Positions 34,277 to 43,226 of a stretch of DNA of 64,000 bases are shown here, one piece after another; the first letter of the stretch is position 1; each line of letters begins with the position of its first letter. The translations under genes were made by a program, and so were the position numbers. Origin of the DNA: an uncultured Collinsella sp. GTDB lineage: Bacteria > Actinomycetota > Coriobacteriia > Coriobacteriales > Coriobacteriaceae. Below the pieces are notes generated by a model, which did not search any database, was not told the origin of the DNA, and worked only from the letters and a program-made list of their open reading frames with translations. The stretch lies in the NCBI GenBank assembly GCA_902496455.1, contig CABVAY010000002.1, positions 21,869 through 85,868 on the forward strand, given 5' to 3'.

Positions 34277-34412
34277 GACAGTCCTGTGGGTGTTTCCCGC
34301 AGGCCCACCAGGTTGTTCGTGCCCGAAAAGCCCAGTTCGGCGGGTTTCGCCTCCCCACGGGGTCAAAGCCTGCCGGCTCGCCCGCGGCTCTTCGTGCCCG
34401 CGCCTCTATCAA
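34277..34412 (-). promoter_or_regulatory. Lysine riboswitch (L-box) upstream of lysA
   Basis: Read on the minus strand the element opens GATAGAGGCGCGG, contains GGGGAGGCGAAACC-GCCGAA, and closes GGACTGTC. These are the conserved L-box blocks, and GATAG pairs with CTGTC to close stem P1. It lies about 95 bases before lysA, in the right orientation, ahead of a lysine/diaminopimelate operon. Lysine binding should lower expression of lysA-dapA-dapB-dapH. Confidence 0.9.
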
Positions 34413-34559
34413 GTGGTAAAGACCCTATCACGTTGCACTTTACCAAACAAGAGTATTCGTATATAACGTTTAAAAAATGCAGGGATATGCTGGAAACATG
34501 TGCGCCACAATCCTGTATCACAATAAGTTGCACAGATGTGCCTCACGAAGGGATCCTCT

Positions 34560-35747
34560 ATGACCGAGCTCCAAGAACTCCGTCGCTATCGCCGCGATCT
34601 CCATCGCATTCCGGAGCTCGATTTCGATCTTCCGCAAACCATTGCCTATATCGAGGGCGCGCTGGCACCGCTCGCTTGCGAGGTGACCCATCCGTGCCCC
34701 AGCTGCGTCTGTGCTTTCTTCGACGCTGGCACGGGCGCCGCGCATGCCACGGCGATTCGCGCCGATATGGATGCGCTGCCCATCGCAGAGGCGACAGGTG
34801 TGGCCTTTGCCTCGACGCATTCCGGAAAGATGCACGCTTGCGGACATGATGGGCACATGGCCATGGCACTTGCGGCGGCAACCTTTGTCGATCGCACGAT
34901 TCGTGAGCAGCCGGGTGCCATCAAGCGCAGCGTGCTCTTTGTGTTCCAGCCTGCCGAGGAGACGACCGGTGGTGCCAAGACAGTTTGTGAGAGCGGGGTG
35001 TTTGAGCGCTACGGGGTCGACCGCATTTTTGGCTTTCACGTGTGGCCCGATCTGCCTGCCGACACGTTGGCGAGCTGTTCCGGCCCACTGCTGGCGCGTT
35101 CGAGCGAGACGCATATCCATATTCGCGGTACGAGTATCCATATTGCTAAGACCTATGGTGTGCCGGTCGAGGAGTCGCACGATGCCGCGTTGGCGGCAGC
35201 GAAGTTTCTGGTTGCCGAGCGCGAGCTGATGGACGAGCTGGGCACCGACGAGCCCTGTATCGGCAAGTTTGGTCTGTTGCAGGCCGGTACGGTCTGCAAC
35301 GCGGTGGCGGGGGAGGCCCATGTTGCCGGCAGCCTGCGTGTGTTTACGGACGACATGTTCGACCGGGCACGCGAGGGCGTGCGCCGCGTGCTTGATGAGG
35401 CATGCGCTGCAACGGGCTGCACGTACGATCTCGACTTTGCCAAGGGCTATCCGCCGGTCGACAACGACCCCGAGCTATTTGCCAATGTCGCGCTTGCCTT
35501 GCCTGAGCTGCAGCTCGTGGATGAGCCTTTGCTGATTGCCGAGGACTTCGCCTTTTACCAGCGCCATCTGCCGGGCGTGTTCTTCTTGCTGGGCACGGGT
35601 GTGCCAGAGGGGCAAGAAAACCCGATTGACGCTGATGGCTGCCCAGCCTATGCGATGAGCGCTCTTCACACTGATACCATGCTCTTTGACGAGGAAATCC
35701 TGCTCAAAGGCCTCGATGTCTACAAACGATTGCTTAACTTGGAGTGA
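34560..35747 (+). CDS. M20 amidohydrolase, probable N-acetyl-diaminopimelate deacetylase
   Basis: A 395-residue dinuclear-metal amidohydrolase of the M20D type (hippurate/N-acetyl-amino acid hydrolases). Metal and catalytic residues are in RADMDALPI, MHACGHDGHMAM (Cys and His ligands), QPAEETTGGA (Glu pair), GFHVWP (His) and SALHTDT (His). It is transcribed divergently from the lysine operon, which contains the acetyltransferase DapH. The acetylase branch requires removal of the acetyl group, so N-acetyl-LL-diaminopimelate deacetylase is the likely role (inference from context). ATG 34560 follows GAAGGGA. Confidence 0.82.
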   Translation: MTELQELRRYRRDLHRIPELDFDLPQTIAYIEGALAPLACEVTHPCPSCVCAFFDAGTGAAHATAIRADMDALPIAEATGVAFASTHSGKMHACGHDGHMAMALAAATFVDRTIREQPGAIKRSVLFVFQPAEETTGGAKTVCESGVFERYGVDRIFGFHVWPDLPADTLASCSGPLLARSSETHIHIRGTSIHIAKTYGVPVEESHDAALAAAKFLVAERELMDELGTDEPCIGKFGLLQAGTVCNAVAGEAHVAGSLRVFTDDMFDRAREGVRRVLDEACAATGCTYDLDFAKGYPPVDNDPELFANVALALPELQLVDEPLLIAEDFAFYQRHLPGVFFLLGTGVPEGQENPIDADGCPAYAMSALHTDTMLFDEEILLKGLDVYKRLLNLE

Positions 35748-35749
35748 TG

Positions 35750-35926
35750 ATGAAGCGCCGACAGACTGCCGTGTATAGTCCTGGTGGGTGCGGGTGCGGC
35801 TTGCTGCTGCTCCCGGTTATTGCTGTGAGCATTGGCGTGATGTTTGCGCTTGCTGGACTGGCCGCAGCGGCACTTGTGCTGTTGATGATCAGTGCCTTTA
35901 CCGGGGAATCCGTCACGGTGGGGTAG
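35750..35926 (+). CDS. Small hydrophobic protein coupled to the M20 gene
   Basis: A 58-residue protein: a short basic N-terminus, a Gly/Cys-rich GGCGCG, then 35 hydrophobic residues (LLLLPVIAVSIGVMFALAGLAAAALVLLMISAF). It would span the membrane once or twice. The start overlaps the M20 stop region (TGATGATG), with GGAG 5 bases upstream, so translation is probably coupled. I know no family. The terminator behind it supports a two-gene operon. Confidence 0.55.
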   Translation: MKRRQTAVYSPGGCGCGLLLLPVIAVSIGVMFALAGLAAAALVLLMISAFTGESVTVG

Positions 35927-35957
35927 GTTTCGACGAGCCTCTTGAGGATGAAACGAA

Positions 35958-35996
35958 AAAGGGGTCGGATGGGCGCTTTGCCCATCCGACCCCTTT
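35958..35996. terminator. Bidirectional terminator between the M20 operon and MFS gene
   Basis: AAAGGGGTCGGATGGGC and GCCCATCCGACCCCTTT pair over 17 bases around a 5-base loop. A/T runs on both sides allow it to work for both convergent units. Confidence 0.87.
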
Positions 35997-36019
35997 CGCA
36001 CGGTAGTTAATTCGGTCTC

Positions 36020-37339
36020 CTACTTTGCTGCCTCGCGGCGAGCGACCTCGTCGATCAAGATGGCATCGCCGTGCTTGGCGGCGGCAATGCTCGCGGCCAT
36101 AATCATGCCCATTGCCGTGATGTAGGCGAAGAGCATCGACGGCGCCACGTCCATAACGATGCCGGAGAGAATCGGTGTCGCCACCTGAGCCGCCATGCTC
36201 ACGGTGTAGTAGTAACCGGAGTAGCGGCCCACGCTTTGGGAGCTGCAGCACTCCAGAATCATCGTGTACACGCACAGGTCCACGCCGCCCAACGCGACGC
36301 CCATCAACAAAAAGACGCCGTACAACACGGGTGAGAAGCCGGGTGCCAGCCAAAGAAGCGCGGGGCACAAAACCATGATGACGGCGGTGCCCAGGGCGAC
36401 CTTTTTGCGGCCGATTTTGAGTGAAAGATTTGCCAAGGGTACGTAGCTTAGCAGCGCGCCTGCAATCGTCACGATATTGATGATGGCGTAGGAACCGCCC
36501 TCCATGCCGTAGAACATATCGGCATAACGGCTGATATTGGTGGTCATGGCGTTATAGCTCATGTAGTAGAAAAACGTTGCAGCGAGCAGCATGATGATGG
36601 AGCGGCGTACGCCGGCGTCTGCAACGCGATCTTTACCGCCGGCCTCGGGGGAGTCATCTTTGTCAATCTGATCCTCGTCGATGCCCATTGACAGCGATTT
36701 CTCGCGCATCTTTTCGACGAGGGCGGGCTCACGGACAAAGATGCCATAGACAACGGCCGACACGAGGATAAAGGCGGCCTGCAAGATAAAGAGCGGAAGA
36801 TAATCGGGTTTGTGGGCCTTGGGAACCATGACCGAGATGGCGACGAGCATAAGGCCCGTCCCCGCATAGCCGACGATCTTTTCGATCGAGTCCGCCTTGG
36901 TTCGCAGTGGGCGAGGCGTAATATCGGCCACGATGGCAACCGTCATGGTGCGATAGGCGCATATTGCCAATAGCGTGAGGATAATCGCGCCGATGAGCAG
37001 AGGCAGGCTGCCCATGTTGTTGGCGATCGCGATGAGCGGGACGGAGAGCATTGCCACCGCGGAGCCGCCCAAGATAAAGGGCGTTCGGCGCCCGAGTTTG
37101 CTTGTGCAGCGGTCCGAGAGGATGCCAAAGAGCGGAAGCAGGAACAGGCCAAAGACATTATCGATGGCCATGATCGCGCCGGTGAGCGAGTTGGATAGGC
37201 CAAAGGTCCCCGTGAGCATCTTAGGAACGATGCCGTCGTAGACCTGCCAAAAGCTGATCATGCCCATAAAGGGTAGGGAGGCGAGGGCAACGGCCTTGGT
37301 GTCGAGCCGGGCCGCCCGCTTAAGATTTGGTTGGGTCAT
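36020..37339 (-). CDS. MFS transporter, sugar:cation/SLC45-like
   Basis: A 439-residue major facilitator protein with about 12 membrane helices. The loop after helix 2 reads GILSDRCTSKLGRRTPFILGG, the MFS A-motif with the extra RRTP typical of sucrose-type and GPH-like carriers. A long charged central loop (about 210-240) separates the halves. ATG 37339 follows CAGGAGAA. It is the last gene of a minus-strand operon with an M20 peptidase, aconitase X subunits and a flavoenzyme, so it may import their substrate. Substrate unknown. Confidence 0.82.
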   Translation of the reverse strand: MTQPNLKRAARLDTKAVALASLPFMGMISFWQVYDGIVPKMLTGTFGLSNSLTGAIMAIDNVFGLFLLPLFGILSDRCTSKLGRRTPFILGGSAVAMLSVPLIAIANNMGSLPLLIGAIILTLLAICAYRTMTVAIVADITPRPLRTKADSIEKIVGYAGTGLMLVAISVMVPKAHKPDYLPLFILQAAFILVSAVVYGIFVREPALVEKMREKSLSMGIDEDQIDKDDSPEAGGKDRVADAGVRRSIIMLLAATFFYYMSYNAMTTNISRYADMFYGMEGGSYAIINIVTIAGALLSYVPLANLSLKIGRKKVALGTAVIMVLCPALLWLAPGFSPVLYGVFLLMGVALGGVDLCVYTMILECCSSQSVGRYSGYYYTVSMAAQVATPILSGIVMDVAPSMLFAYITAMGMIMAASIAAAKHGDAILIDEVARREAAK

Positions 37340-37363
37340 GCTGGTTCTCCTGGTCGGTAAAAG

Positions 37364-37390
37364 CGGGGAGGGGCGCTATCGGCCCTCCCG
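37364..37390 (-). promoter_or_regulatory. Hairpin between the M20 gene and MFS gene
   Basis: GGGAGGG and CCCTCCC pair around GCGCTATCGG in the short gap between the two genes. On the minus strand it is followed by CGCTTTTACC. It may reduce read-through into the carrier gene. Confidence 0.35.
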
Positions 37391-37392
37391 TC

Positions 37393-38814
37393 CTACAGTT
37401 GTTCAAGGTTGGCGAGAAACGCCACATAGAATTCGACGCCGCGTTTGTAGACATCGACACCGATGCGTTCGTTGGCGGCATGGATGAGCTTGCGCGCCTC
37501 GCCCGAGTAGATAAAGCCGCAGAAGCGGTAGACGCGATCGCAGATCTCGTTGAACTCGCGCGAGTCGGTGCAGGAGTTCTGCACGTAGGGAGCAAAGCCG
37601 GCCTCGGGATAGACACCCGACACGCAGCGATGGATGTAGTTGAAGGCGGCATCGTCTTCGTAAGGCGAGATAGGTGCGGGTTCGGTGTAGGGGATCGCCT
37701 CGTTGATTTCGACGGTGACGTGATCGGGGCTTACGCCCGAGGCGCGGCACTGCTGAGCGGCGAGCTTGCGAGCGCGCTCAACGGCATCGGCGATGGTCTC
37801 GAACGGAGCGATGCGCACGTTGAAATTGGCGCGAGCGACTGGTGGCAGCACGTTGTGCGCGTTGGAGCCTTCGAGCTGCGTGAGCGCATAGGTTGTGCGC
37901 AGCATGGCCGAGGTCTCGGGGCTGGCGGCCATAATCTTGGTAACCGCGGGGCGTGTGAGCCAGAGGTTGCCAAAGATTGTCTGAAACGTCGCGCTGCTGC
38001 GGGCACCCAGCTCGGTCAGTGTGGCCTCGACGGCAGGCGTAAGCTGCGGCTTGCCGGGGTTGGCAGAGATGGTCTCGCATACACGGCAGAGAAGACGGCA
38101 GGCATCGTTTGCCGCTGGCGTAGAAGCGTGGCCGCCGTCGGCGCGCGCCGTGACGGTAAGGTCGACATGGCCCTTCTCGGACACGCCTACCATGGCAACG
38201 GGTTCGGTGACACCGAGCGGTGCATCGGTTGCCACGGCGCCGCCCTCATCGAGCACCATATAGGGATGGATGTTATGCTCGCGAAGCCACTGCACTGCAT
38301 GGGTTGCAGTAGGCGCGGCGATTTCCTCGCCATCGCTCGAGAAGAACCAGACATCGCGCGGGGGAACGAAGCCCTGATCGATTAGGTGCTCGGCGGCCTC
38401 GAAGAAAGCCGAGACGATGCACTTGGTGTCGAGTGATCCGCGTGCCCAGATCTCGCCGTCGAAAATCTCGGCTCCAAAGGGATCGTGTTCCCAGCCCTGG
38501 CCCTCGACGGGCACGACGTCCTGATGCGCCATCATGACGATGGGGTCCAAGGCGGAATCGGCGCCAGGCCAACGCAGGAGCATGCCAAAGTCGTCGATGC
38601 GTGTGAGCTCGGCGACTTTAAAGAAATGCGGATAAAGTCGCTGAAGCGTGGGAATCCACTGGCTGAAGGGCTCATCGTCGCGCTCGGCGATGTTCTCACG
38701 CGAAACGGTGGGGATGCGCAGCAATTCGCAAAAGCGCTCGACGGCTACCTCGTCTGCCTTGTAGGTGTCTGCATCAAGAGGCGCGCCCTGTGCGACCGAT
38801 ACCGATGCTCCCAT
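37393..38814 (-). CDS. M20-family metallopeptidase (CPS1/ArgE-type)
   Basis: A 473-residue dinuclear-zinc peptidase. Metal and catalytic residues are in VMMAHQDVVPVEG (His, Asp), WARGSLDTK (Asp), FSSDGEEIAAP (Glu pair) and the late His region NSCTDSREF. The lid domain carries GHASTPA. The length and HQDVVPV form fit the carboxypeptidase S / acylase branch, which cleaves dipeptides or N-acyl amino acids. ATG 38814 follows AAAGGAG. It follows aconitase X by 110 bases and precedes the carrier. Substrate unknown. Confidence 0.85.
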   Translation of the reverse strand: MGASVSVAQGAPLDADTYKADEVAVERFCELLRIPTVSRENIAERDDEPFSQWIPTLQRLYPHFFKVAELTRIDDFGMLLRWPGADSALDPIVMMAHQDVVPVEGQGWEHDPFGAEIFDGEIWARGSLDTKCIVSAFFEAAEHLIDQGFVPPRDVWFFSSDGEEIAAPTATHAVQWLREHNIHPYMVLDEGGAVATDAPLGVTEPVAMVGVSEKGHVDLTVTARADGGHASTPAANDACRLLCRVCETISANPGKPQLTPAVEATLTELGARSSATFQTIFGNLWLTRPAVTKIMAASPETSAMLRTTYALTQLEGSNAHNVLPPVARANFNVRIAPFETIADAVERARKLAAQQCRASGVSPDHVTVEINEAIPYTEPAPISPYEDDAAFNYIHRCVSGVYPEAGFAPYVQNSCTDSREFNEICDRVYRFCGFIYSGEARKLIHAANERIGVDVYKRGVEFYVAFLANLEQL

Positions 38815-38924
38815 GGTGGGACTCCTTTCGTGTTGTATATCGAATACGTCAAGATTATCGCCCGCACCGCGTGTGGGAAACGGCGAAACACGTTGTTCAT
38901 CTGCGGGCGGCGGGTCGGATAGCC

Positions 38925-39368
38925 TTAGCCGACGATGACCGTGCCGTCTTCGCCCACGGTGATGGCGTCTCCCGTCGACACGGCATCGAGAAACTCATCG
39001 CCCAGGTTGTCAATGGTGGGCATGGGGGTGTCGGTCCATACACCCGAGAGGATCGCGCCAGCGGCGGCAAGGCTGTCAATGGGTTTGGAAAACAGCAGGC
39101 ATGCGGGTTGGCGCCCCATTTTGGTGGCGCAGAAGAGCACCATGCCGCCCGTGGTGGAGCCGATGGTCTGCGGAAGGCACAAGGCACATCCCGCCAAAGG
39201 TTTGCCGTACAAGTCGGGATTGTTTTGGTCGGAACACGTGGCCTTTTTGTCGCCAAACATCAGTGCCTTCTGAAACGATGCGAGTGTGTTGAGCCCTCCG
39301 TGAGAGACAAGTGCCTTGGCGTGGGCAGTTCCGGGGACAACGACGCGGCCGTGAAAGATTTTCTTCAT
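38925..39368 (-). CDS. Aconitase X small (swivel) subunit, DUF126
   Basis: A 147-residue swivel-domain protein. KKIFHGRVVVPGTAHAKALVSHGGLNTLASF and the late CALCLPQTIGSTTGGMVLF with AAGAILSG are the AcnX swivel hallmarks. AcnX enzymes are dehydratases; characterised ones act on mevalonate 5-phosphate or cis-3-hydroxy-L-proline. The split form, with this subunit just behind the large one (14 bp), is common. ATG 39368 follows GGAAGG. Substrate not determinable. Confidence 0.85.
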   Translation of the reverse strand: MKKIFHGRVVVPGTAHAKALVSHGGLNTLASFQKALMFGDKKATCSDQNNPDLYGKPLAGCALCLPQTIGSTTGGMVLFCATKMGRQPACLLFSKPIDSLAAAGAILSGVWTDTPMPTIDNLGDEFLDAVSTGDAITVGEDGTVIVG

Positions 39369-39382
39369 GAGGAGTCGCCTTC

Positions 39383-40660
39383 CTATTTGATTGGTTTTCC
39401 GGTGGTGACGTAGGCGAGCACCTCGTCGTCGGTGTAGTAGCGCGATGCCGAGTACGTACGCAACTTGTTGGAGTTGGTGATGATGGGCATGCTGCCGCAC
39501 AGCGGGTTGTTGGTGTACATAAGCGGGCAGATGCTCGAGACGACGGCGCCGGTAGTCGAGAGGCGCCTGTATGCCGCAGTCTTGCGGAAGGCGTCTGCCA
39601 CGGATGGGGCGGCGGTCAGTACGGTGGGTACTTGTACGCGGCAGTTGCCGGAGGCACTCAACCCATCGCAGATGGCGTCTGCCCAGTGGGCGAGTTGTGC
39701 AGACGAGAGGTGGGGGCAGCCGATGAAGGCCAGCTTGGGGCGCGCGTCCGGGTTCTTCCACATAACGGGGTAGCTCGAGCGGATGCGTTCCAGCTCGGCG
39801 TCGTCAATGCGATAGATTTGGGCGTCTGGTGCTATGAGTTGTTCGCCTTGTTCGACGGCCTCGGGCGTGATGCCGTCCACGTGGTAGAGCCCGACAGCGC
39901 CGTTCGATGCGCTGGCAGCGCCCATGTCCTTAAGGTAGTCCTGCGTGCCGGGTGTGAGTTCGCGGCCAAGCCAGCGGTCGAGGCCTTTAATGTAAGGGAC
40001 GTCTTCCATCACCTTCATGCCAATGGCGCTGCCAAGCACTTGCGCTTCGGGCTTGCGCTTACAGTCGACTTCGATGATCCAGGTCGCCTTGCGGCCCTCA
40101 TCGGTGAGCAGGCCGAATTCCGGGACAAAGCCGGCAATTGAGCCGAACATCTCGATGATGCCGGAGTTGCGATTGCAGCGAGCGCCCAACACGGAGTTGG
40201 CAAAGACCACGGCGCTGCTTTCTGCCCAGCTTAGGATGTCGCCGCGCCGAGGTCGATTGCCAACCTCGGGCTGGTAGCAGGTGCAGGTGAAAGCATCGCT
40301 GTCCAACAGGCCCATGCTGCGCAGCTGTGCCTCATAATCGTCTTGTTTGGAATACATAATCTTGAACAGCAGCTTTTGCAGCGGGTTGGCCGGGACAGCG
40401 GGGTCGAGGGGTCTCGGGTCGACCGAGAATGACTGACCGGACAGGGCGCCGTCTTTCAGCAGTTCATCCATAAGGTCATAGACTGGACCGAGCATGGAGA
40501 GGCCAAAACTTGTGACAAGATGACCGTTTGCGCCGGTCACGGGAACCATGCGCTCGGCGCCAAAGCATTCGCCGTACATAACGAGGGTCTTGACCACTTT
40601 GGCCATGGCGGGGCCCTTGGCGCCGTCGAGCAGGGCTTGTTGTTGGGAAGTCAGGTTCAT
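39383..40660 (-). CDS. Aconitase X catalytic subunit, DUF521
   Basis: A 425-residue large subunit. Fe-S ligand candidates are cysteines in FIGCPHLS, SSICPLMYTNNPLCGSMP, and ARCNRNSG earlier; FANSVLGARCNRNSG and TNSNKLRTYS are strongly typical of AcnX. It would dehydrate a hydroxy-acid together with the swivel subunit. ATG 40660 follows GAAAGGA and lies 21 bp after the flavoenzyme stop. The pairing with an old-yellow enzyme suggests that the dehydrated product is then reduced (inference). Confidence 0.88.
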   Translation of the reverse strand: MNLTSQQQALLDGAKGPAMAKVVKTLVMYGECFGAERMVPVTGANGHLVTSFGLSMLGPVYDLMDELLKDGALSGQSFSVDPRPLDPAVPANPLQKLLFKIMYSKQDDYEAQLRSMGLLDSDAFTCTCYQPEVGNRPRRGDILSWAESSAVVFANSVLGARCNRNSGIIEMFGSIAGFVPEFGLLTDEGRKATWIIEVDCKRKPEAQVLGSAIGMKVMEDVPYIKGLDRWLGRELTPGTQDYLKDMGAASASNGAVGLYHVDGITPEAVEQGEQLIAPDAQIYRIDDAELERIRSSYPVMWKNPDARPKLAFIGCPHLSSAQLAHWADAICDGLSASGNCRVQVPTVLTAAPSVADAFRKTAAYRRLSTTGAVVSSICPLMYTNNPLCGSMPIITNSNKLRTYSASRYYTDDEVLAYVTTGKPIK

Positions 40661-40681
40661 CTGTGAGCCTATCCTTTCGTG

Positions 40682-43003
40682 TTAGATATTGGTGCCGAGT
40701 CGGTATGCCGCGCGGACCGCTTCGAGCACACGGCCGGGTGCAAACCCATCGCCGATGTTATGCAGCTCGTTTGCGGCGTGCGTCTGCTCCAGTTTGTAGA
40801 ACAGTGCGTCGTCGGGGTGTCCGCCGCAGGCAATGATTACCAGGTCGCAGGTTAGCTCGAGCGGCTTCCAGTCGTTGCCGATTTTGGGTGCAAGCGGGTT
40901 TTCGACGTTCTCGGGCAAGACCGGTGACCACGAGACGTAGGGGTCGGGAACGTTTTTGTGGCAGTTGCGACTCAAGTGGAGGCGCGCGTACCTCGATGGG
41001 GCTCCAGACTCGCGCTTGCCGCCGACCTCCGCGCGCTCGACGCGTGTCATATTGAAGAGCCGCACATTACGTCCCCTGAGCGTATGGAGTAGGTGGCCGC
41101 GATTTGCCGTGCAGGCGCCCTGCATCATGTGAGGCAGCATTTCAATTACGCTGACCTGCGGTATGCCGTGTTCGACGGTGAGCCATTGGGCAACCTCGCA
41201 GCCCACGGCCCCTCCGCCAATGATGGCGACGGTTTTGGCGTTGCCAAGCAGCGCGGGTTGGCGCAGTAGCTGCGTTGCCTGCACGGCATGGCCCGATGCT
41301 GCAAGCTCCGTAAGGCCGGGGATGGGCGGTATCGCATTGGAAGTGCCTGTCGCACACACGATTGCGTCGAAGCCTGCTTTTGCAAGATCTTCGGCGCGTG
41401 CTGCCCGTCCAAGCTCGAGTGCCAGCTTCCCGTTGGGTTTTTCTGCCTGCTCGCGCACCTGTCGAACAAGATAGGAGCGGTAATTATCGAGGTCGAACTT
41501 GATCCGGGCGGCGCTGGCGGAGAGGAGTTTTCCTCCAAGTCCATCTTCGGCGTCGATGAGCTTTACGTCGTGGCCACGACGTGCAGCGATTAGCGCGCAG
41601 ACCATCCCGGCGGGCCCGGCTCCTACCACCGCTATGCGTTTGGATTCTATGGCGGGAGCGGGTGTCTGGGGCATGAGGTATTCAAAGCTGCAGCGTGGAT
41701 TGACAGCGCACTGCGGATGGCCCCCTTCGACAAACTCGTTGAGGCATCCTTCCTGGCATCCGATGCAGGGGCGAATATCTGCCACGCGACCGGCGTACGC
41801 CTTGTTGGGCCACTCGGGATCCGCAAGCAGCGGGCGTCCGAGCATGATCATATCGGCGTCGCCATTGCGAAGGGCGCGTTCGGCAATGTCGGGGTAGCCC
41901 AACTTACCCACCGCGACAACGGGTACGGGAAGGCCGGCATTGGAGCGGATATTGTCGGCGGCAAAGCGCTCCCGAACGGCGCGCGCCACGGGAACGAAGC
42001 AGCCTGCGGGCATGCTCGCAGGCGGGTGGGGCATCCACCAGTTGTCGTAGCAACCCAGGTCGACGTCAAAGATATCTACTCCTGCCGTCACGAGCTCTTC
42101 CATATAGCACAGGGTCTGTTCGACCGTGCGGCCGCCGCGCATGCGTCCCAGATAGGTCGAATTCATGACCTGCTCGTTATAGGTTTCCTCGAGTGCAAGC
42201 GAAAGGTCGATGCGGTACATGATGGGGTAGTCGGGCCCAACGCGGCGACGGATTTCTTTGACCATATCGAGGCCAAATTGACGCCAATCGGCATAACGCC
42301 CGAGCTTGCGATGGTTAAAGGCGGGGTTTCCGAGCTGCTCGATAAGATAGCCTTCGTGTCCGTGCAAATAGACGCCATCGATGCCCATGGCATGGGCATC
42401 GGCCGCCGCTTGGCCGATATTGTTTACGATACGGCGCAGCTTTTGGTCCGAGAGGCGCATGCATGGAATGGCGGGGATGTAGTAGTTAGGCAAGAAACTC
42501 GCCGAGACCGGAAACTTCTTTTGCGTGATGAGGCATTGCGGGTTGCCCACGCGGCCGAGTCCAGCCGTAAGCTGGACAAAAATGCGCGATCCGAAGGCAT
42601 GGACGCCTTGGGCAAGGTCGCGCCAGCCTGCCATAACGGTTCGGCTTCGATCGATGCGCGGGAAATAGGTGAGCTTGTCCAGCTCGGTGACCGTGGTATC
42701 GATGCCGTGGCTTACCGGCACGAGCCCTGTTGTGATGAGGCCGCAGCCGCCTTTGGCGCGGGCGAAAAAGTACTGCAGCATCATGTCGCTGGGGCGGCCA
42801 GTTTCCTCGCACATGTCGATATTGCCCATCGGTGCCATGACAATGCGGTTTTTGACGGTGAGCTTGTTAATTTTGATGGGAGAGAAGAGCTTGTCAAAAG
42901 GATAGAGCTCTTGTGTCATGCGGGACGATCCACAACCGGATTTTTTGGCGGGCCAGCTGTCGAATGAGTCGACGAGTTGCTGTACCAGTACGTCTTTTCC
43001 CAA
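40682..43003 (-). CDS. Old-yellow-enzyme/FAD Fe-S oxidoreductase, first gene of AcnX operon
   Basis: A 773-residue enoate-reductase-type protein. Residues about 35-380 form an FMN TIM-barrel (FSPIKINKLTVKNRIVMAPM, VYLHGHEGYLIEQ, DADMIMLGRPLLADP); CIGCQEGCLNEFVEGGHPQCAVNP binds a 4Fe-4S cluster; the C-terminal part has FAD/NAD Rossmann motifs (IAVVGAGPAGMV, VAIIGGGAVGCEVAQW). Relatives include 2,4-dienoyl-CoA reductase and bile-acid BaiCD/BaiH. TTG 43003 follows AAAGGAACC; an ATG at 42919 fits the usual family start but has no good ribosome binding site. Substrate unknown. Confidence 0.85.
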   Translation of the reverse strand: MGKDVLVQQLVDSFDSWPAKKSGCGSSRMTQELYPFDKLFSPIKINKLTVKNRIVMAPMGNIDMCEETGRPSDMMLQYFFARAKGGCGLITTGLVPVSHGIDTTVTELDKLTYFPRIDRSRTVMAGWRDLAQGVHAFGSRIFVQLTAGLGRVGNPQCLITQKKFPVSASFLPNYYIPAIPCMRLSDQKLRRIVNNIGQAAADAHAMGIDGVYLHGHEGYLIEQLGNPAFNHRKLGRYADWRQFGLDMVKEIRRRVGPDYPIMYRIDLSLALEETYNEQVMNSTYLGRMRGGRTVEQTLCYMEELVTAGVDIFDVDLGCYDNWWMPHPPASMPAGCFVPVARAVRERFAADNIRSNAGLPVPVVAVGKLGYPDIAERALRNGDADMIMLGRPLLADPEWPNKAYAGRVADIRPCIGCQEGCLNEFVEGGHPQCAVNPRCSFEYLMPQTPAPAIESKRIAVVGAGPAGMVCALIAARRGHDVKLIDAEDGLGGKLLSASAARIKFDLDNYRSYLVRQVREQAEKPNGKLALELGRAARAEDLAKAGFDAIVCATGTSNAIPPIPGLTELAASGHAVQATQLLRQPALLGNAKTVAIIGGGAVGCEVAQWLTVEHGIPQVSVIEMLPHMMQGACTANRGHLLHTLRGRNVRLFNMTRVERAEVGGKRESGAPSRYARLHLSRNCHKNVPDPYVSWSPVLPENVENPLAPKIGNDWKPLELTCDLVIIACGGHPDDALFYKLEQTHAANELHNIGDGFAPGRVLEAVRAAYRLGTNI

Positions 43004-43039
43004 TGAGGTTCCTTTCAGATGTTGACAAGGTAACAAAGC

Positions 43040-43067
43040 AGTTTACGTCTAAATGTTTAATAGTCAA
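43040..43067 (-). promoter_or_regulatory. Promoter of the flavoenzyme/AcnX operon
   Basis: On the minus strand TTGACT (43067-43062) and TAAACT (43045-43040) have 16-base spacing. GTTGAC at 43021-43026 and GTCAAC at 43063-43068 are inverted copies bracketing it, so a regulator may bind both. Confidence 0.5.
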
Positions 43068-43226
43068 CAACAAAGGCATGAGTTCGGTGAAGGAAGAAAA
43101 GGACTAATGAGTGTTAGATGACAAGCTGTGTCGCGACATTAGCTCCCAGCTAATGAATTTGAGTTCGCTGCCTCCTACGATGTGCTGCGTGCCGGCACAG
43201 TAGCCGGATCGTAGGAAGGATGCGTA

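Noticed and set aside
41717..42967. 416-codon plus-strand frame
   Set aside because: It is antisense to the flavoenzyme gene.
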